From contig CACBHZ010000005.1 of assembly GCA_902539195.1 (NCBI GenBank), forward strand, positions 1-43,558: a stretch of DNA of 43,558 bases. The letters run 5' to 3'. How positions within the stretch are numbered: the stretch's first letter is position 1; each line of letters begins with the position of its first letter. Source of the stretch: an uncultured Pelagibacteraceae bacterium. GTDB taxonomy: Bacteria; Pseudomonadota; Alphaproteobacteria; Pelagibacterales; Pelagibacteraceae. The notes below the pieces were generated by a model that did no database searches, was not told the DNA's origin, and saw only the letters and a list, made by a program, of their open reading frames with translations. Shown in pieces: positions 34,075 through 43,031 of the stretch. A program made the position numbers and the translations under genes.

Positions 34075-34159
34075 GGGCGAGTGGCGGAATTGGTAGACGC
34101 GTTGGTCTTAGGAACCAATAGTGCAAACTGTGAAGGTTCGAGTCCTTTCTCGCCTACCA
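34075..34159 (+). tRNA. tRNA-Leu (anticodon TAG)
   Basis: This 85-base class II tRNA has a 7-bp acceptor stem (GGGCGAG with CTCGCCT, one G-T pair at the end), discriminator A and an encoded CCA (34157-34159). The anticodon stem TTGGT/ACCAA encloses loop CTTAGGA, giving anticodon TAG for CUA/CUN leucine codons. A long variable arm (about 14 bases) and the T-loop GTTCGAGTC are typical of leucine tRNAs. The tig start codon lies six bases behind its 3' end. Confidence 0.96.
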
Positions 34160-34165
34160 TAATTT

Positions 34166-35635
34166 ATGAAAGTAACAGTAGAAAATAAAAAAGGTTTAGA
34201 AAAAGATATTAAAGTTTTTATCGATAAAAAAACTATATCTGGATATCTCGAAGAAAAATACGAAGAGATTAAAAAAGATGTCGTTTTAAAAGGATTTAGA
34301 CCAGGAAAAGTACCAACTGAAATATTAAAAAGACAGTTTGGAAAAGCTGTTTATGGTGAAGTAATTGATAAAGTATTAAAAGATACTACTACCAAAGCTC
34401 TCGAAGATAATAAAATTAAGCCAGCAGGTCAGCCTAAAATTGATTTAAAATCGTTTGGTGAAGGAAAAGATCTTGAATACACAATTTCTGTAACAGAATT
34501 GCCAAAAGTGGAAGTTGGATCATTAAAAGATTTAAAAGTAGATGAGTACGTTGTTAAAATTGATCCAAAAGAAACAGATAAAAGAATTGATCAAATAGCA
34601 AAAACTCAAAAAAACTTTAAAGATGCTGAAGAAAGTTATGCAGCTAAAGTAGGTGATTTAGTTGTTTTTGATTATAAAGCAAAAGTTGATGGTAAAGACT
34701 TTAAAGGAAATGAAGGAAAAAATACTCAATTAGAACTTGGAAAAGATTTGTTTATTAAAGGATTTGATAAGCAATTAGAAGGTGTCAAAAATAAACAGGA
34801 TAAAAAAGTAGAAGTTAAGCTACCAGAAAACTTTCCAGAAAAAGAAGTGGCTAATAAATCTGCAGTATTTGAATGTAAAATTACAGCTGTCAAAAAACCA
34901 GAAGAAACAAAAATTGATGACAACTTTGCAAAAAATTTAGGAGCAAAAGACTTAAATAATTTAAAAGAATTAATATCTAAACAAATCAATGATGAATTTA
35001 AAAATTCATTGGAAATGATTTCAAAAAAACAAATTCTTGAACAAATTGAGAAACAAAAACTAGACCAGATACCAGCAAACCTTATTGAACAAGAAGTAAA
35101 TATATTAGCTCAAGGAATGAAAGAAGAAGAAAAAAAAAAAAATATGAAATACTTTGAGGAACAAGCTAAGAAAAGAATTAAAACTGGTTTAATTCTTAAT
35201 GCATTTGGTGAAAAAAATAAAATAAAAGTATCTCAAGAAGAGCTAAATGCAGAAATACAAAAACAATTTAGAATGATGCCTGGACAAGAAAAAATGGTTA
35301 AAGAGTATTATGAGAAAAATCCAGGAGCGATAGAGAGTTTAAGAGGTTCTGTATATGAAGAAAAGATAATTGCTGAACTTAAAAAAATTGCAAAAGTAAA
35401 TAAGAAAGAAATTAGCAAAGAAGAAGCTGAAAAAATCTTAAAAGAAGAGAATGAAAAAAATCTAAAAGAGCAAGAGAAATTGGCAAAACTATCCGAAAGT
35501 GCTGATGATAAAGTTAAAGAGAAAAAAGAACTTAAGTCTGAAGATAAAAAAGAAAAGAAAATAGCCAAACCAACTAAAGCTCCAAAAAAAGTAGCAAAAA
35601 AAACTAAATCAACAAAAAAAGTTAGCAAAAAGTAA
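34166..35635 (+). CDS. tig: Trigger factor with extended basic tail
   Basis: This ribosome-associated chaperone and peptidyl-prolyl isomerase binds nascent chains at the exit tunnel. The ribosome-binding signature GFRPGKVP is at 43-50. An FKBP-type PPIase domain ([16 protein letters not shown], then [11 protein letters not shown]) spans about 158-240, followed by the helical chaperone domain. Length is 489 residues against 432 in E. coli. The extra part is a lysine/glutamate-rich C-terminal tail from about 412, ending in a nearly pure basic [17 protein letters not shown] run of 13 A at 35130-35142 lies in the coding region. It starts the tig-clpP-clpX-lon block and has a very short leader behind tRNA-Leu. 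Confidence 0.96.
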   Translation: MKVTVENKKGLEKDIKVFIDKKTISGYLEEKYEEIKKDVVLKGFRPGKVPTEILKRQFGKAVYGEVIDKVLKDTTTKALEDNKIKPAGQPKIDLKSFGEGKDLEYTISVTELPKVEVGSLKDLKVDEYVVKIDPKETDKRIDQIAKTQKNFKDAEESYAAKVGDLVVFDYKAKVDGKDFKGNEGKNTQLELGKDLFIKGFDKQLEGVKNKQDKKVEVKLPENFPEKEVANKSAVFECKITAVKKPEETKIDDNFAKNLGAKDLNNLKELISKQINDEFKNSLEMISKKQILEQIEKQKLDQIPANLIEQEVNILAQGMKEEEKKKNMKYFEEQAKKRIKTGLILNAFGEKNKIKVSQEELNAEIQKQFRMMPGQEKMVKEYYEKNPGAIESLRGSVYEEKIIAELKKIAKVNKKEISKEEAEKILKEENEKNLKEQEKLAKLSESADDKVKEKKELKSEDKKEKKIAKPTKAPKKVAKKTKSTKKVSKK

Positions 35636-35641
35636 TCACAA

Positions 35642-35675
35642 GTTGTATAAGTAAATCCGAATCACTTATGACAAC
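35642..35675 (+). promoter_or_regulatory. Inverted repeat covering the clpP start codon
   Basis: GTTGTATAAGT (35642-35652) pairs with ACTTATGACAAC (35664-35675). This gives an 11-bp stem with one bulged G and an 11-base loop. The ATG of clpP (35668-35670) sits in the 3' arm, and there is no Shine-Dalgarno outside the stem. In mRNA it could limit translation until melted, which is inference. Confidence 0.5.
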
Positions 35676-36279
35676 AAAAATTCCAGAACATTTAAGCACT
35701 TTAATCCCAATGGTAGTTGAGCAATCAAGCCGTGGTGAAAGAGCTTATGATATTTATTCGAGATTATTAAAAGAGAGAATTGTTTTTGTAGTTGGACCAA
35801 TTAATGACGCAGTTGCATCTTTGGTTACTGCTCAATTATTATTTTTAGAATCTGAAGATCCAAAAAAAGAAATCTCATTATATATTAATAGTCCAGGTGG
35901 ATTAGTAACAGCTGGTTTAGGAATTTATGATACGATGCAATATATCAAACCAGAAGTGAGTACATTGTGCATTGGTCAAGCTGCAAGTATGGGATCATTT
36001 TTGTTAGCTGCAGGATCTAAAGGAAAAAGATTATCTTTACCTAATTCAAGAATAATGGTTCATCAACCATCAGCAGGTTTTCAAGGACAAGCAACAGATA
36101 TAGAAATACATGCAAACGAAGTTATGTCTTTGAAAAAAAGATTAAATGAAATTTATTCTAAACATACAGGTAAGTCAGTTGATCAAATTAAAGAAGCTTT
36201 AGAGAGAGACAATTTTATGACTCCAAATAACGCCAAAGATTTTGGTTTGATTGATAAAGTAGTAGAAAAAAGAGACTAA
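35668..36279 (+). CDS. clpP: ATP-dependent Clp protease proteolytic subunit
   Basis: This 203-residue serine protease forms the 14-mer degradation chamber that works with ClpX. The catalytic triad is visible: S107 in [11 protein letters not shown]132 in [10 protein letters not shown] and D181 in LERDNFM. The handle region and the N-terminal loop ([20 protein letters not shown]) are intact, with a short propeptide as usual. It lies 32 bases behind tig and 89 bases ahead of clpX. Its start codon lies within a potential hairpin. Function is well established for the family. Confidence 0.98.
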   Translation: MTTKIPEHLSTLIPMVVEQSSRGERAYDIYSRLLKERIVFVVGPINDAVASLVTAQLLFLESEDPKKEISLYINSPGGLVTAGLGIYDTMQYIKPEVSTLCIGQAASMGSFLLAAGSKGKRLSLPNSRIMVHQPSAGFQGQATDIEIHANEVMSLKKRLNEIYSKHTGKSVDQIKEALERDNFMTPNNAKDFGLIDKVVEKRD

Positions 36280-36368
36280 ATAACAATATATAGTTTATTC
36301 ACAACCTATACTTGATTAAGAACTCAACTTTGTAATAAAGTGTTAAAATTGATTCGTTATAAAAAATT

Positions 36369-37631
36369 ATGAGCAATAATAATAAAAATATACTTTACTG
36401 TTCTTTCTGTGGAAAGAGTCAACATGAAGTTAGAAAATTAATTGCTGGACCAACAGTTTTTATTTGTGATGAGTGTGTTGAGTTATGCATGGACATCATC
36501 AAAGAAGAAAGTAAGGATACTTTTGTAAAACATCAAGATGGATTACCATCACCAAAAGAAATTTGTGCAGTTCTTGATGATTATGTAATCGGGCAAGATC
36601 ACGCGAAAAAAGTTTTATCAGTTGCTGTTCATAATCATTACAAAAGATTAAATTACGAAAATAAAACAAGTAAAAATGTAGAGCTTTCAAAATCAAATAT
36701 TTTATTAGTTGGACCAACTGGATGTGGAAAAACTTTACTTGCCCAAACATTAGCAAGAATTTTAGATGTGCCATTTACTATGGCAGATGCAACTACATTA
36801 ACCGAAGCAGGATATGTTGGCGAAGATGTAGAAAATATAATATTGAAATTATTACAAGCAGCAGATTATAATGTTGAAAAAGCACAAAGGGGAATTGTCT
36901 ACATTGATGAGGTAGATAAAATTAGCAGAAAATCAGAAAACCCATCAATTACTAGAGACGTATCTGGTGAAGGAGTTCAACAAGCTTTATTAAAAATAAT
37001 GGAAGGAACCGTTGCTAGCGTTCCCCCACAAGGTGGGAGAAAACATCCACAGCAAGAATTCTTACAAGTAGATACTACTAATATTTTGTTTATATGCGGT
37101 GGTGCATTTGCCGGTTTAGACAAAATCATTTCTCAGAGAGACAAAGGATCATCAATTGGATTTGGCGCTGAAGTCAAAAGCCTTGAAGATAAAAAAGTAG
37201 GTGAGTGGATGAAAAATCTTGAGCCTGAAGATTTATTAAAATATGGATTGATACCAGAATTCATTGGAAGATTACCTATAACTGCTACTCTAGAGGATCT
37301 TGATGAAAAATCTTTAGTTAAAATTTTACTCGAGCCAAAAAATTCTTTAATTAAACAATACCAAGAGCTATTTAAATTAGAAGGTGTTAAACTCTCTTTT
37401 AAAGATCAATCAGTCAAAGATATTGCTAACAAGGCCATATCTAAAAAAACTGGAGCAAGAGGACTCAGATCGATCCTAGAAAACATACTATTGAAAACAA
37501 TGTTTGATTTACCGAGTCAAGATAACATAGAAGAAGTTATAATTGATTCTGGTGCGGCGAAAGGTATATCAGCACCAGTTATTGTTCATTCAAAGAACAA
37601 AACTAAAACTGGCAAGACAACAGCAGCGTAA
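36369..37631 (+). CDS. clpX: ATP-dependent Clp protease ATP-binding subunit
   Basis: This 420-residue AAA+ unfoldase feeds substrates into ClpP. The N-terminal zinc-binding domain has C11, C14, C33 and C36 ([21 protein letters not shown]). Walker A is GPTGCGKT (115-122), and Walker B is VYIDEVDKI. The IGF loop that docks on ClpP is present in [10 protein letters not shown], and sensor 2 is [13 protein letters not shown]. The 89-base gap upstream holds no clear promoter, only several AT-rich partial matches. Expression may therefore come from clpP read-through. The C-terminus is a short basic tail. Confidence 0.98.
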   Translation: MSNNNKNILYCSFCGKSQHEVRKLIAGPTVFICDECVELCMDIIKEESKDTFVKHQDGLPSPKEICAVLDDYVIGQDHAKKVLSVAVHNHYKRLNYENKTSKNVELSKSNILLVGPTGCGKTLLAQTLARILDVPFTMADATTLTEAGYVGEDVENIILKLLQAADYNVEKAQRGIVYIDEVDKISRKSENPSITRDVSGEGVQQALLKIMEGTVASVPPQGGRKHPQQEFLQVDTTNILFICGGAFAGLDKIISQRDKGSSIGFGAEVKSLEDKKVGEWMKNLEPEDLLKYGLIPEFIGRLPITATLEDLDEKSLVKILLEPKNSLIKQYQELFKLEGVKLSFKDQSVKDIANKAISKKTGARGLRSILENILLKTMFDLPSQDNIEEVIIDSGAAKGISAPVIVHSKNKTKTGKTTAA

Positions 37632-37676
37632 TTTAACGTTAATAAACCATAATTACCTATTGCATTATAAAATATA

Positions 37677-37701
37677 ATATCCATATTTCTATAATGGATA
37701 T
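37677..37701 (+). promoter_or_regulatory. Inverted repeat covering the lon start codon
   Basis: ATATCCAT (37677-37684) and ATGGATAT (37694-37701) are perfect 8-base complements around a 9-base loop. The 3' arm begins exactly with the lon ATG. No Shine-Dalgarno is present in the loop. A weak, heat-meltable hairpin controlling lon translation is possible, which is inference. Confidence 0.45.
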
Positions 37702-40081
37702 AAAAGTCACTTTACCATTATTACCATTGAGAGACATTGTGGTTTTTCCAAGTATGGTAATCCCTTTATTTGTTGGAAGAGACAAATCAATTACTGCATT
37801 AAACGAAGTAATGAAAGGTGACAAAAAAATTGTTCTTGTAACGCAGAAAAATTCAGAAGTTGATGATCCTAAGAAAAATGATGTATTCACTTATGGATGT
37901 GAAAGTAATATTTTACAATTATTAAAACTTCCAGATGGAACAGTAAAAGTATTAGTTGAAGGTACTAAAAGAGTAAAAATAGTTGAATTTAAAGATGATG
38001 AAAAATTTATTAATTGCACTTTTGAATATCAAAAAGATATTCTATCAAAAGAAGACGATTTACTTCCGTTAAGTTTAACGGCTATTAAAAGGCTTGAAAA
38101 ATTAACTGGTATTAATAAGAAAATATCATCAGAGACAATCAACAATATAAAACAATTAAAAGATCCATCTAAAATTGCTGATAATATAATTTCACATATC
38201 AATGCAAGTATCTCAGAAAAACAACAAATCTTTGAAACTTTAGATGTTAAGAAAAGACTAAATAGCATCATTAAAATTATGGAAAACGAAGCAAGCATTA
38301 TCGGTGTTGAGAAAAGAATAAGAGGAAGAGTAAAAACTCAAATGGAGAAAACTCAGAGGGAATATTATTTAAATGAACAATTAAAAGCTATTCAAAAAGA
38401 ATTAGGTGAAATTGAAGACGGTAAAGACGAAACGACTAGTCTAAAAAAATCGATTTTAAAAGCTAAGATGCCAAAAGAAGTTGAAAAGAAATGTATGTCG
38501 GAGTTAAAAAAATTAAAAAACATGAGTCCAATGTCAGCTGAAGCAACTGTTGTAAGAAACTACTTAGATTGGATGATAGATTTACCCTGGTTTAAAAAAG
38601 ATAAAGTGGACATAGATTTGAACAAGGCTTTAAAAATTTTAGAGGAAGATCACTTTGGATTAGAAAAAGTTAAAGAGAGGATTATAGAATTTTTAGCTGT
38701 ACAAAAAAGAATGGATAAAATTAAAGGCCCGATACTATGTTTAGTAGGTCCTCCAGGTGTAGGAAAAACTTCTTTAGGTAAATCAATAGCCAAAGCTACA
38801 AACAGACAATTTGTAAGAATGTCTTTGGGTGGGGTTAGAGATGAAGCAGAAGTCAGAGGTCACAGAAGAACTTATATTGGTTCACTTCCTGGAAAAATTA
38901 TTCAAATGATGAAAAAAGCTGGTACTAAAAATCCTTTATTTTTATTGGACGAGATAGATAAAGTTGGAAACGATTATAGAGGTGATCCTTCATCAGCTTT
39001 ATTGGAAGCTTTGGATCCAGAACAAAACACAACATTTAACGATCATTACCTTGAAGTTGATTATGATTTATCAGATGTAATGTTTGTAACAACAGCAAAT
39101 ACACTAAATATTCTTCCCCCACTTTTAGATAGAATGGAAGTGATAAGAATTCCAGGATATACAGAAGATGAGAAGATTAATATTGCAAACAAATATCTAC
39201 TTCCCAAACAAATTAAAGACAACGGTGTTAAAGAAGGTGAAATGAAGTTGGCTGACGATACTATAAAAGAGATTATAAGAAGTTATACAAGAGAAAGTGG
39301 TGTTAGAAATTTAGAGAGAGAAATATCAAAAGTAACGAGAAAAGTTGTTAAAAAAGTTGTAAACAATGAAAAAAAGAGTGTCGAGGTTAATGAAAAAAAT
39401 ATACCCGATTTTCTTGGAATTAAGAAATTCAAATTTGGCGAACTAGAAGCAAAAGACAAAGTTGGAATAGTTATAGGTTTAGCTTGGACAGAGTTTGGGG
39501 GAGAGATATTAAAAGTTGAAACAGTTAATATGCCAGGTAAAGGCAGAATGCAGATAACTGGTAAGCTAGGTGATGTAATGCAAGAATCTGTAAAAGCTGC
39601 AAAATCTTACGTAAGATCAAAATGTTTAGAATTTGGAGTAACACCACCACTATTTGAAAAAAAAGATTTTCATATACATGTACCAGAAGGAGCAACACCA
39701 AAAGATGGTCCTTCAGCAGGTATAGCTATGGTTACATCAATAGTATCATCAATTACAAAAGTTCCAGTTAAAAGAGAAATAGCAATGACAGGTGAGGTAA
39801 CAATCACAGGACAGGTTTTGCCAATTGGTGGATTAAAAGAAAAATTATTAGCAGCTCATAGAGCTGGAGTTAAAAAAGTTTTAATACCTAAAGAGAATGA
39901 AAAAGATTTAGTTGATGTACCAAAAAAAGTTAAAGATGATATTGAAATAGTGCCAGTTGAAACTGCTGATGAGGTAATTAAAATAGCTTTAACTAAAGAA
40001 TTGAAGCCTACTGAATGGACTGAAGTAGATAAATTAACTGAAACTAAAAAAGACGACAAATCCCAGGCTAGTATTCAGTAA
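37694..40081 (+). CDS. lon: ATP-dependent protease La (Lon)
   Basis: This 795-residue protease degrades misfolded and regulatory proteins. An N-terminal LonB-type substrate domain (LPLLPLRDIVVFPSMVIPLF, 6-25) is followed by a helical linker. The AAA+ module has Walker A GPPGVGKT at 352-359 and Walker B LFLLDEIDKVG. The C-terminal serine protease domain has catalytic S674 (KDGPSAGIAM) and K717 (GGLKEKLLAAH), with the same 43-residue spacing as E. coli S679/K722. Length is normal. It lies 62 bases behind clpX and ends 47 bases before tRNA-Val. The hupB gene often found here in alphaproteobacteria is missing. Confidence 0.98.
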   Translation: MDIKVTLPLLPLRDIVVFPSMVIPLFVGRDKSITALNEVMKGDKKIVLVTQKNSEVDDPKKNDVFTYGCESNILQLLKLPDGTVKVLVEGTKRVKIVEFKDDEKFINCTFEYQKDILSKEDDLLPLSLTAIKRLEKLTGINKKISSETINNIKQLKDPSKIADNIISHINASISEKQQIFETLDVKKRLNSIIKIMENEASIIGVEKRIRGRVKTQMEKTQREYYLNEQLKAIQKELGEIEDGKDETTSLKKSILKAKMPKEVEKKCMSELKKLKNMSPMSAEATVVRNYLDWMIDLPWFKKDKVDIDLNKALKILEEDHFGLEKVKERIIEFLAVQKRMDKIKGPILCLVGPPGVGKTSLGKSIAKATNRQFVRMSLGGVRDEAEVRGHRRTYIGSLPGKIIQMMKKAGTKNPLFLLDEIDKVGNDYRGDPSSALLEALDPEQNTTFNDHYLEVDYDLSDVMFVTTANTLNILPPLLDRMEVIRIPGYTEDEKINIANKYLLPKQIKDNGVKEGEMKLADDTIKEIIRSYTRESGVRNLEREISKVTRKVVKKVVNNEKKSVEVNEKNIPDFLGIKKFKFGELEAKDKVGIVIGLAWTEFGGEILKVETVNMPGKGRMQITGKLGDVMQESVKAAKSYVRSKCLEFGVTPPLFEKKDFHIHVPEGATPKDGPSAGIAMVTSIVSSITKVPVKREIAMTGEVTITGQVLPIGGLKEKLLAAHRAGVKKVLIPKENEKDLVDVPKKVKDDIEIVPVETADEVIKIALTKELKPTEWTEVDKLTETKKDDKSQASIQ

Positions 40082-40088
40082 TAAACAA

Positions 40089-40117
40089 TTTACATTATAA
40101 TAAGCTTGATGTAATAG
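40089..40117 (+). promoter_or_regulatory. Possible promoter of tRNA-Val/tRNA-Asp
   Basis: TTTACA (40089-40094) and TAATAG (40112-40117) are 17 bases apart and would start transcription near 40124, five bases before tRNA-Val. The distance matches that seen at tRNA-Leu. A TATAAT at 40096-40101 exists but has no -35 at the right distance. Confidence 0.45.
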
Positions 40118-40128
40118 TACCATGTTTT

Positions 40129-40204
40129 GGGCGGTTAGCTCAGTTGGTAGAGCATCTCGTTTACACCGAGGGGGTCAAAGGTTCGAGTCCTTTACTGCCC
40201 ACCA
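40129..40204 (+). tRNA. tRNA-Val (anticodon TAC)
   Basis: This 76-base tRNA has acceptor stem GGGCGGT/ACTGCCC with one G-T pair, discriminator A and an encoded CCA. The D arm is GCTC/GAGC. The anticodon stem TCTCG/CGAGG encloses loop TTTACAC, giving anticodon TAC for valine. The T arm has GTTCGAGTC. It lies six bases before tRNA-Asp. Confidence 0.96.
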
Positions 40205-40210
40205 GAACAC

Positions 40211-40287
40211 GGGGGTGTAGCTCAGTTGGTTAGAGCGATCGCCTGTCACGCGATAGGTCGAGGGTTCGAGTCCCTTCACTCCCGCCA
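40211..40287 (+). tRNA. tRNA-Asp (anticodon GTC)
   Basis: This 77-base tRNA has acceptor stem GGGGGTG/CACTCCC with one G-T pair, discriminator G and an encoded CCA. The anticodon stem ATCGC/GCGAT encloses loop CTGTCAC, giving anticodon GTC for aspartate. It is paired with tRNA-Val and followed after 83 bases by nuoA. No terminator is visible in between, so transcripts may run into the nuo operon. Confidence 0.96.
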
Positions 40288-40370
40288 TCAAATAAATGAA
40301 TAAAATAGAGCCTTAAAATGTGACCTATCTGCTCTTTCAGTTGATCTAAAAGGTGCTATATAGACTCATC

Positions 40371-40739
40371 ATGCTTGCGGAATTTTTAAAAGATTATTTG
40401 CCAATAATTGTATTTTTATTAGTTGCTCTTGTATTAAGCGTAGCATTTGTGGCGGTCAATTATTTAGCATCTCCAAAAAATCCTGATCCAGAGAAACTAT
40501 CAGCATATGAGTGTGGTTTCGAACCATTTAATGACTCTAGAATGGAATTTGATGTTAGATTTTATCTCGTTGCAATATTATTTATTATTTTTGATTTAGA
40601 AATTGCTTTCCTATTTCCCTGGGCAATATCTTTAGGCAAAATTGGAATATTCGGATTTACATCAATGATGATCTTTTTATTTATTCTTACTATTGGGTTT
40701 ATTTATGAATGGAAAAAAGGAGCATTAGATTGGGAATAA
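40371..40739 (+). CDS. nuoA: NADH-quinone oxidoreductase subunit A
   Basis: This membrane subunit of respiratory complex I has three helices. The ATG at 40371 ([17 protein letters not shown]) gives 122 residues, the usual length. A GTG at 40353 in frame would add six residues and has only a partial AAGG site, so it is less likely. The conserved loop [20 protein letters not shown] lies between helices 1 and 2, and [12 protein letters not shown], with its acidic residues, begins the next part. It is the first gene of the nuo operon, one base before nuoB. Confidence 0.95.
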   Translation: MLAEFLKDYLPIIVFLLVALVLSVAFVAVNYLASPKNPDPEKLSAYECGFEPFNDSRMEFDVRFYLVAILFIIFDLEIAFLFPWAISLGKIGIFGFTSMMIFLFILTIGFIYEWKKGALDWE

Positions 40740-40740
40740 A

Positions 40741-41262
40741 ATGAATTTAGAAGAAAGAAAAAAAAATATTCCAGAAGAATTTAAACAGTTAGCACAAGAT
40801 TTTAGTGATAATGGTTTTATAACAACATCACTAGATAATCTAGTTAACTGGGCTAGAACTGGATCATTGCATTGGATGACTTTTGGTCTTGCATGTTGTG
40901 CAGTTGAAATGATGCAAACTTCAATGCCAAGATATGATTTAGAGAGATTTGGTGCTGCCCCAAGAGCTTCACCTAGACAATCAGATGTTATGATTGTTGC
41001 TGGAACTCTTACAAATAAAATGGCTCCAGCACTAAGAAAAGTTTATGACCAGATGCCAGAACCAAGATATGTAATTTCTATGGGAAGTTGTGCAAATGGT
41101 GGGGGATATTATCATTACTCTTATTCTGTAGTAAGAGGTTGTGATCGTATAGTGCCAGTTGATGTATATGTTCCTGGTTGCCCTCCTTCCGCTGAAGCAC
41201 TTTTATATGGGATAATGCAACTTCAAAAGAAAATCAGGAACAAAGGTTCTCTGGAAAGATAA
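40741..41262 (+). CDS. nuoB: NADH-quinone oxidoreductase subunit B
   Basis: This 173-residue peripheral-arm subunit carries the terminal [4Fe-4S] cluster N2 that reduces quinone. The four ligands are present: C52 and C53 (ACCAVEMM), C117 (MGSCANGGG) and C147 ([14 protein letters not shown]). The conserved block [20 protein letters not shown] lies in between. It is three bases ahead of nuoC and tightly packed with nuoA. The protein is near-identical in layout to other alphaproteobacterial NuoB. Confidence 0.97.
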   Translation: MNLEERKKNIPEEFKQLAQDFSDNGFITTSLDNLVNWARTGSLHWMTFGLACCAVEMMQTSMPRYDLERFGAAPRASPRQSDVMIVAGTLTNKMAPALRKVYDQMPEPRYVISMGSCANGGGYYHYSYSVVRGCDRIVPVDVYVPGCPPSAEALLYGIMQLQKKIRNKGSLER

Positions 41263-41265
41263 AAA

Positions 41266-41856
41266 ATGCAAAACATCCAGGATTTAGAAAAAATTTTGAA
41301 TTCAGAACTAAATACTAAAATAAAAAGTTCTTTAATCAAACATAATCAAATTTACTTAAAAATTGATGAAGCGGACTTAACAGAAGTTATTTTATTCTTA
41401 AAAACAAATTCAAAAACTAAATTTAGACAATTGATAGATATCACAGCTGTAGATTTTCCTGAAAATGAAATTAGATTTAAATTAGTTTATCTATTATTAA
41501 GTCATGAATTTAATCAAAGAATTATCGTAGAGATAGATGTAAAAGAAAAAGAAATTGTTGGTTCAATAACACCTATATTTCCTGCTGCAAATTGGATGGA
41601 AAGGGAAGTATTTGACATGTATGGAATTGATTTTAAAGATCATCCAGACCTAAGAAGAATACTCACAGATTATGGTTTTGAAGGACATCCATTAAGAAAA
41701 GATTTTCCTTTAACAGGTCATAATGAAGTTAGATACAGTCATGAAACTAAAAAAGTGATTTATGAACCAGTAAAATTAGAACAAAATTATAGAAACTTTG
41801 ATTATGAAAGTCCTTGGGAAGGAACCAAGTATATAAAAGAACAAACTAAAGAATAA
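41266..41856 (+). CDS. nuoC: NADH-quinone oxidoreductase subunit C
   Basis: This 196-residue 30-kDa subunit of the peripheral arm helps form the quinone-binding region with NuoD. The C-terminal signature is clear: [20 protein letters not shown], then [20 protein letters not shown]. The N-terminal 75 residues are poorly conserved, as is usual. It is a separate protein here and not fused to NuoD, as in most alphaproteobacteria. Its stop overlaps the nuoD start by one base (TAATG). Confidence 0.96.
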   Translation: MQNIQDLEKILNSELNTKIKSSLIKHNQIYLKIDEADLTEVILFLKTNSKTKFRQLIDITAVDFPENEIRFKLVYLLLSHEFNQRIIVEIDVKEKEIVGSITPIFPAANWMEREVFDMYGIDFKDHPDLRRILTDYGFEGHPLRKDFPLTGHNEVRYSHETKKVIYEPVKLEQNYRNFDYESPWEGTKYIKEQTKE

Positions 41857-43031
41857 TGGCAAAAGAATCTAAAACTTTAAATCTAAATTTTGGACCACAA
41901 CATCCAGCGGCTCATGGAGTTTTACGATTAATTTTGCAGTTAGATGGCGAAATTGTTGAAAAAGCAGATCCACATATTGGTTTATTACATAGGGGGACAG
42001 AAAAATTAATAGAAAACAAAACTTATACCCAAGCTGTTCCGTATTTTGATCGACTAGATTATGTTGCCCCAATGAACCAAGAACACGCTTTTGCTTTAGC
42101 AATTGAAAAAATTCTAAAAATAGAAGTTCCGATAAGGGCTCAATTCATAAGAGTAATGTTTTGTGAGATTGGAAGAATACTTAGTCATATTTTAAATGTT
42201 ACAACACAAGCAATGGATGTTGGTGCATTAACTCCAACTTTATGGGGATTTGAAGAAAGAGAAATATTAATGGGTTTTTATGAAAAAGTTTCTGGTTCTA
42301 GATTGCATGCTAATTATTTCAGAGCTGGAGGAGTACATCAAGACCTACCAAAAGGATTAGATAAAGAGATCGGAAAATTTTGTGAAAGATTTCCAAAAAT
42401 AATAAATGATTTAGAATTACTTTTAACTGATAACAGAATATTTAAGCAAAGGAACGTTGATATAGGAGTAGTATCAAAACAAGATGCTCTCGATTATTCT
42501 TTTTCTGGTGTTATGTTGAGAGGATCTGGCGTCCCTTGGGATTTAAGAAAATCCCAACCGTACGATTGTTATGAACAATTCGAATTCAAAATTCCAGTAG
42601 GAAAAAATGGTGATTGTTATGACAGATACCTATGCAGAATTGAAGAAATGAAAGAAAGTGTAAATATAATAAATCAATGCTTGGCAAATTTACCTGTTGG
42701 ACCAATTAAAACCGATGATGGAAAAATCAGTCCACCACCAAAAAAAGAAATAAAACAATCTATGGAAGCATTGATCCATCATTTCAAGTTATATACTGAA
42801 GGTTATAGGGTTGATAAAGACGAAATATATACAGCTGTAGAGGCTCCTAAAGGAGAATTTGGTGTTTACTTAATTTCTGATGGTTCAAGCAAACCTTACA
42901 AATGTAAAATTAGAGCTCCAGGATTTTCTCATTTACAAGCAATGGATTACTTAATTAAAGGTCATATGTTAGCTGATGTTCCTGCAGTTTTAGGTTCAAT
43001 GGATATTGTTTTTGGAGAGGTAGATAGATAA
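41856..43031 (+). CDS. nuoD: NADH-quinone oxidoreductase subunit D
   Basis: This 391-residue 49-kDa subunit is related to the large subunit of NiFe hydrogenases and forms the quinone pocket. [15 protein letters not shown] (11-25) and [16 protein letters not shown] contain the histidines near the quinone headgroup. [17 protein letters not shown] and [14 protein letters not shown] follow in the usual order, and the C-terminus ends DIVFGEVDR, as in the family. It overlaps both nuoC and nuoE by one base (TAATG), so translation is coupled across the cluster. Confidence 0.97.
   Translation: MAKESKTLNLNFGPQHPAAHGVLRLILQLDGEIVEKADPHIGLLHRGTEKLIENKTYTQAVPYFDRLDYVAPMNQEHAFALAIEKILKIEVPIRAQFIRVMFCEIGRILSHILNVTTQAMDVGALTPTLWGFEEREILMGFYEKVSGSRLHANYFRAGGVHQDLPKGLDKEIGKFCERFPKIINDLELLLTDNRIFKQRNVDIGVVSKQDALDYSFSGVMLRGSGVPWDLRKSQPYDCYEQFEFKIPVGKNGDCYDRYLCRIEEMKESVNIINQCLANLPVGPIKTDDGKISPPPKKEIKQSMEALIHHFKLYTEGYRVDKDEIYTAVEAPKGEFGVYLISDGSSKPYKCKIRAPGFSHLQAMDYLIKGHMLADVPAVLGSMDIVFGEVDR

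Noticed and set aside
35308..35628. Long reverse-strand frame opposite the trigger factor tail, rich in F, L and S
   Set aside because: It is the complement of lysine- and glutamate-rich codons, which removes stops on the other strand; tig is certain here and the antisense protein has no recognisable fold.
36280..36368. Promoter or start-codon hairpin for clpX
   Set aside because: Several partial -35/-10 pairs exist but none has both good boxes and correct spacing, and the start codon does not pair with upstream sequence as in clpP and lon.
37664..37678. Palindrome ATTATA-AAA-TATAAT upstream of lon as an operator
   Set aside because: It consists only of A and T, has six-base arms, and no second copy was seen; expected by chance at this base composition.
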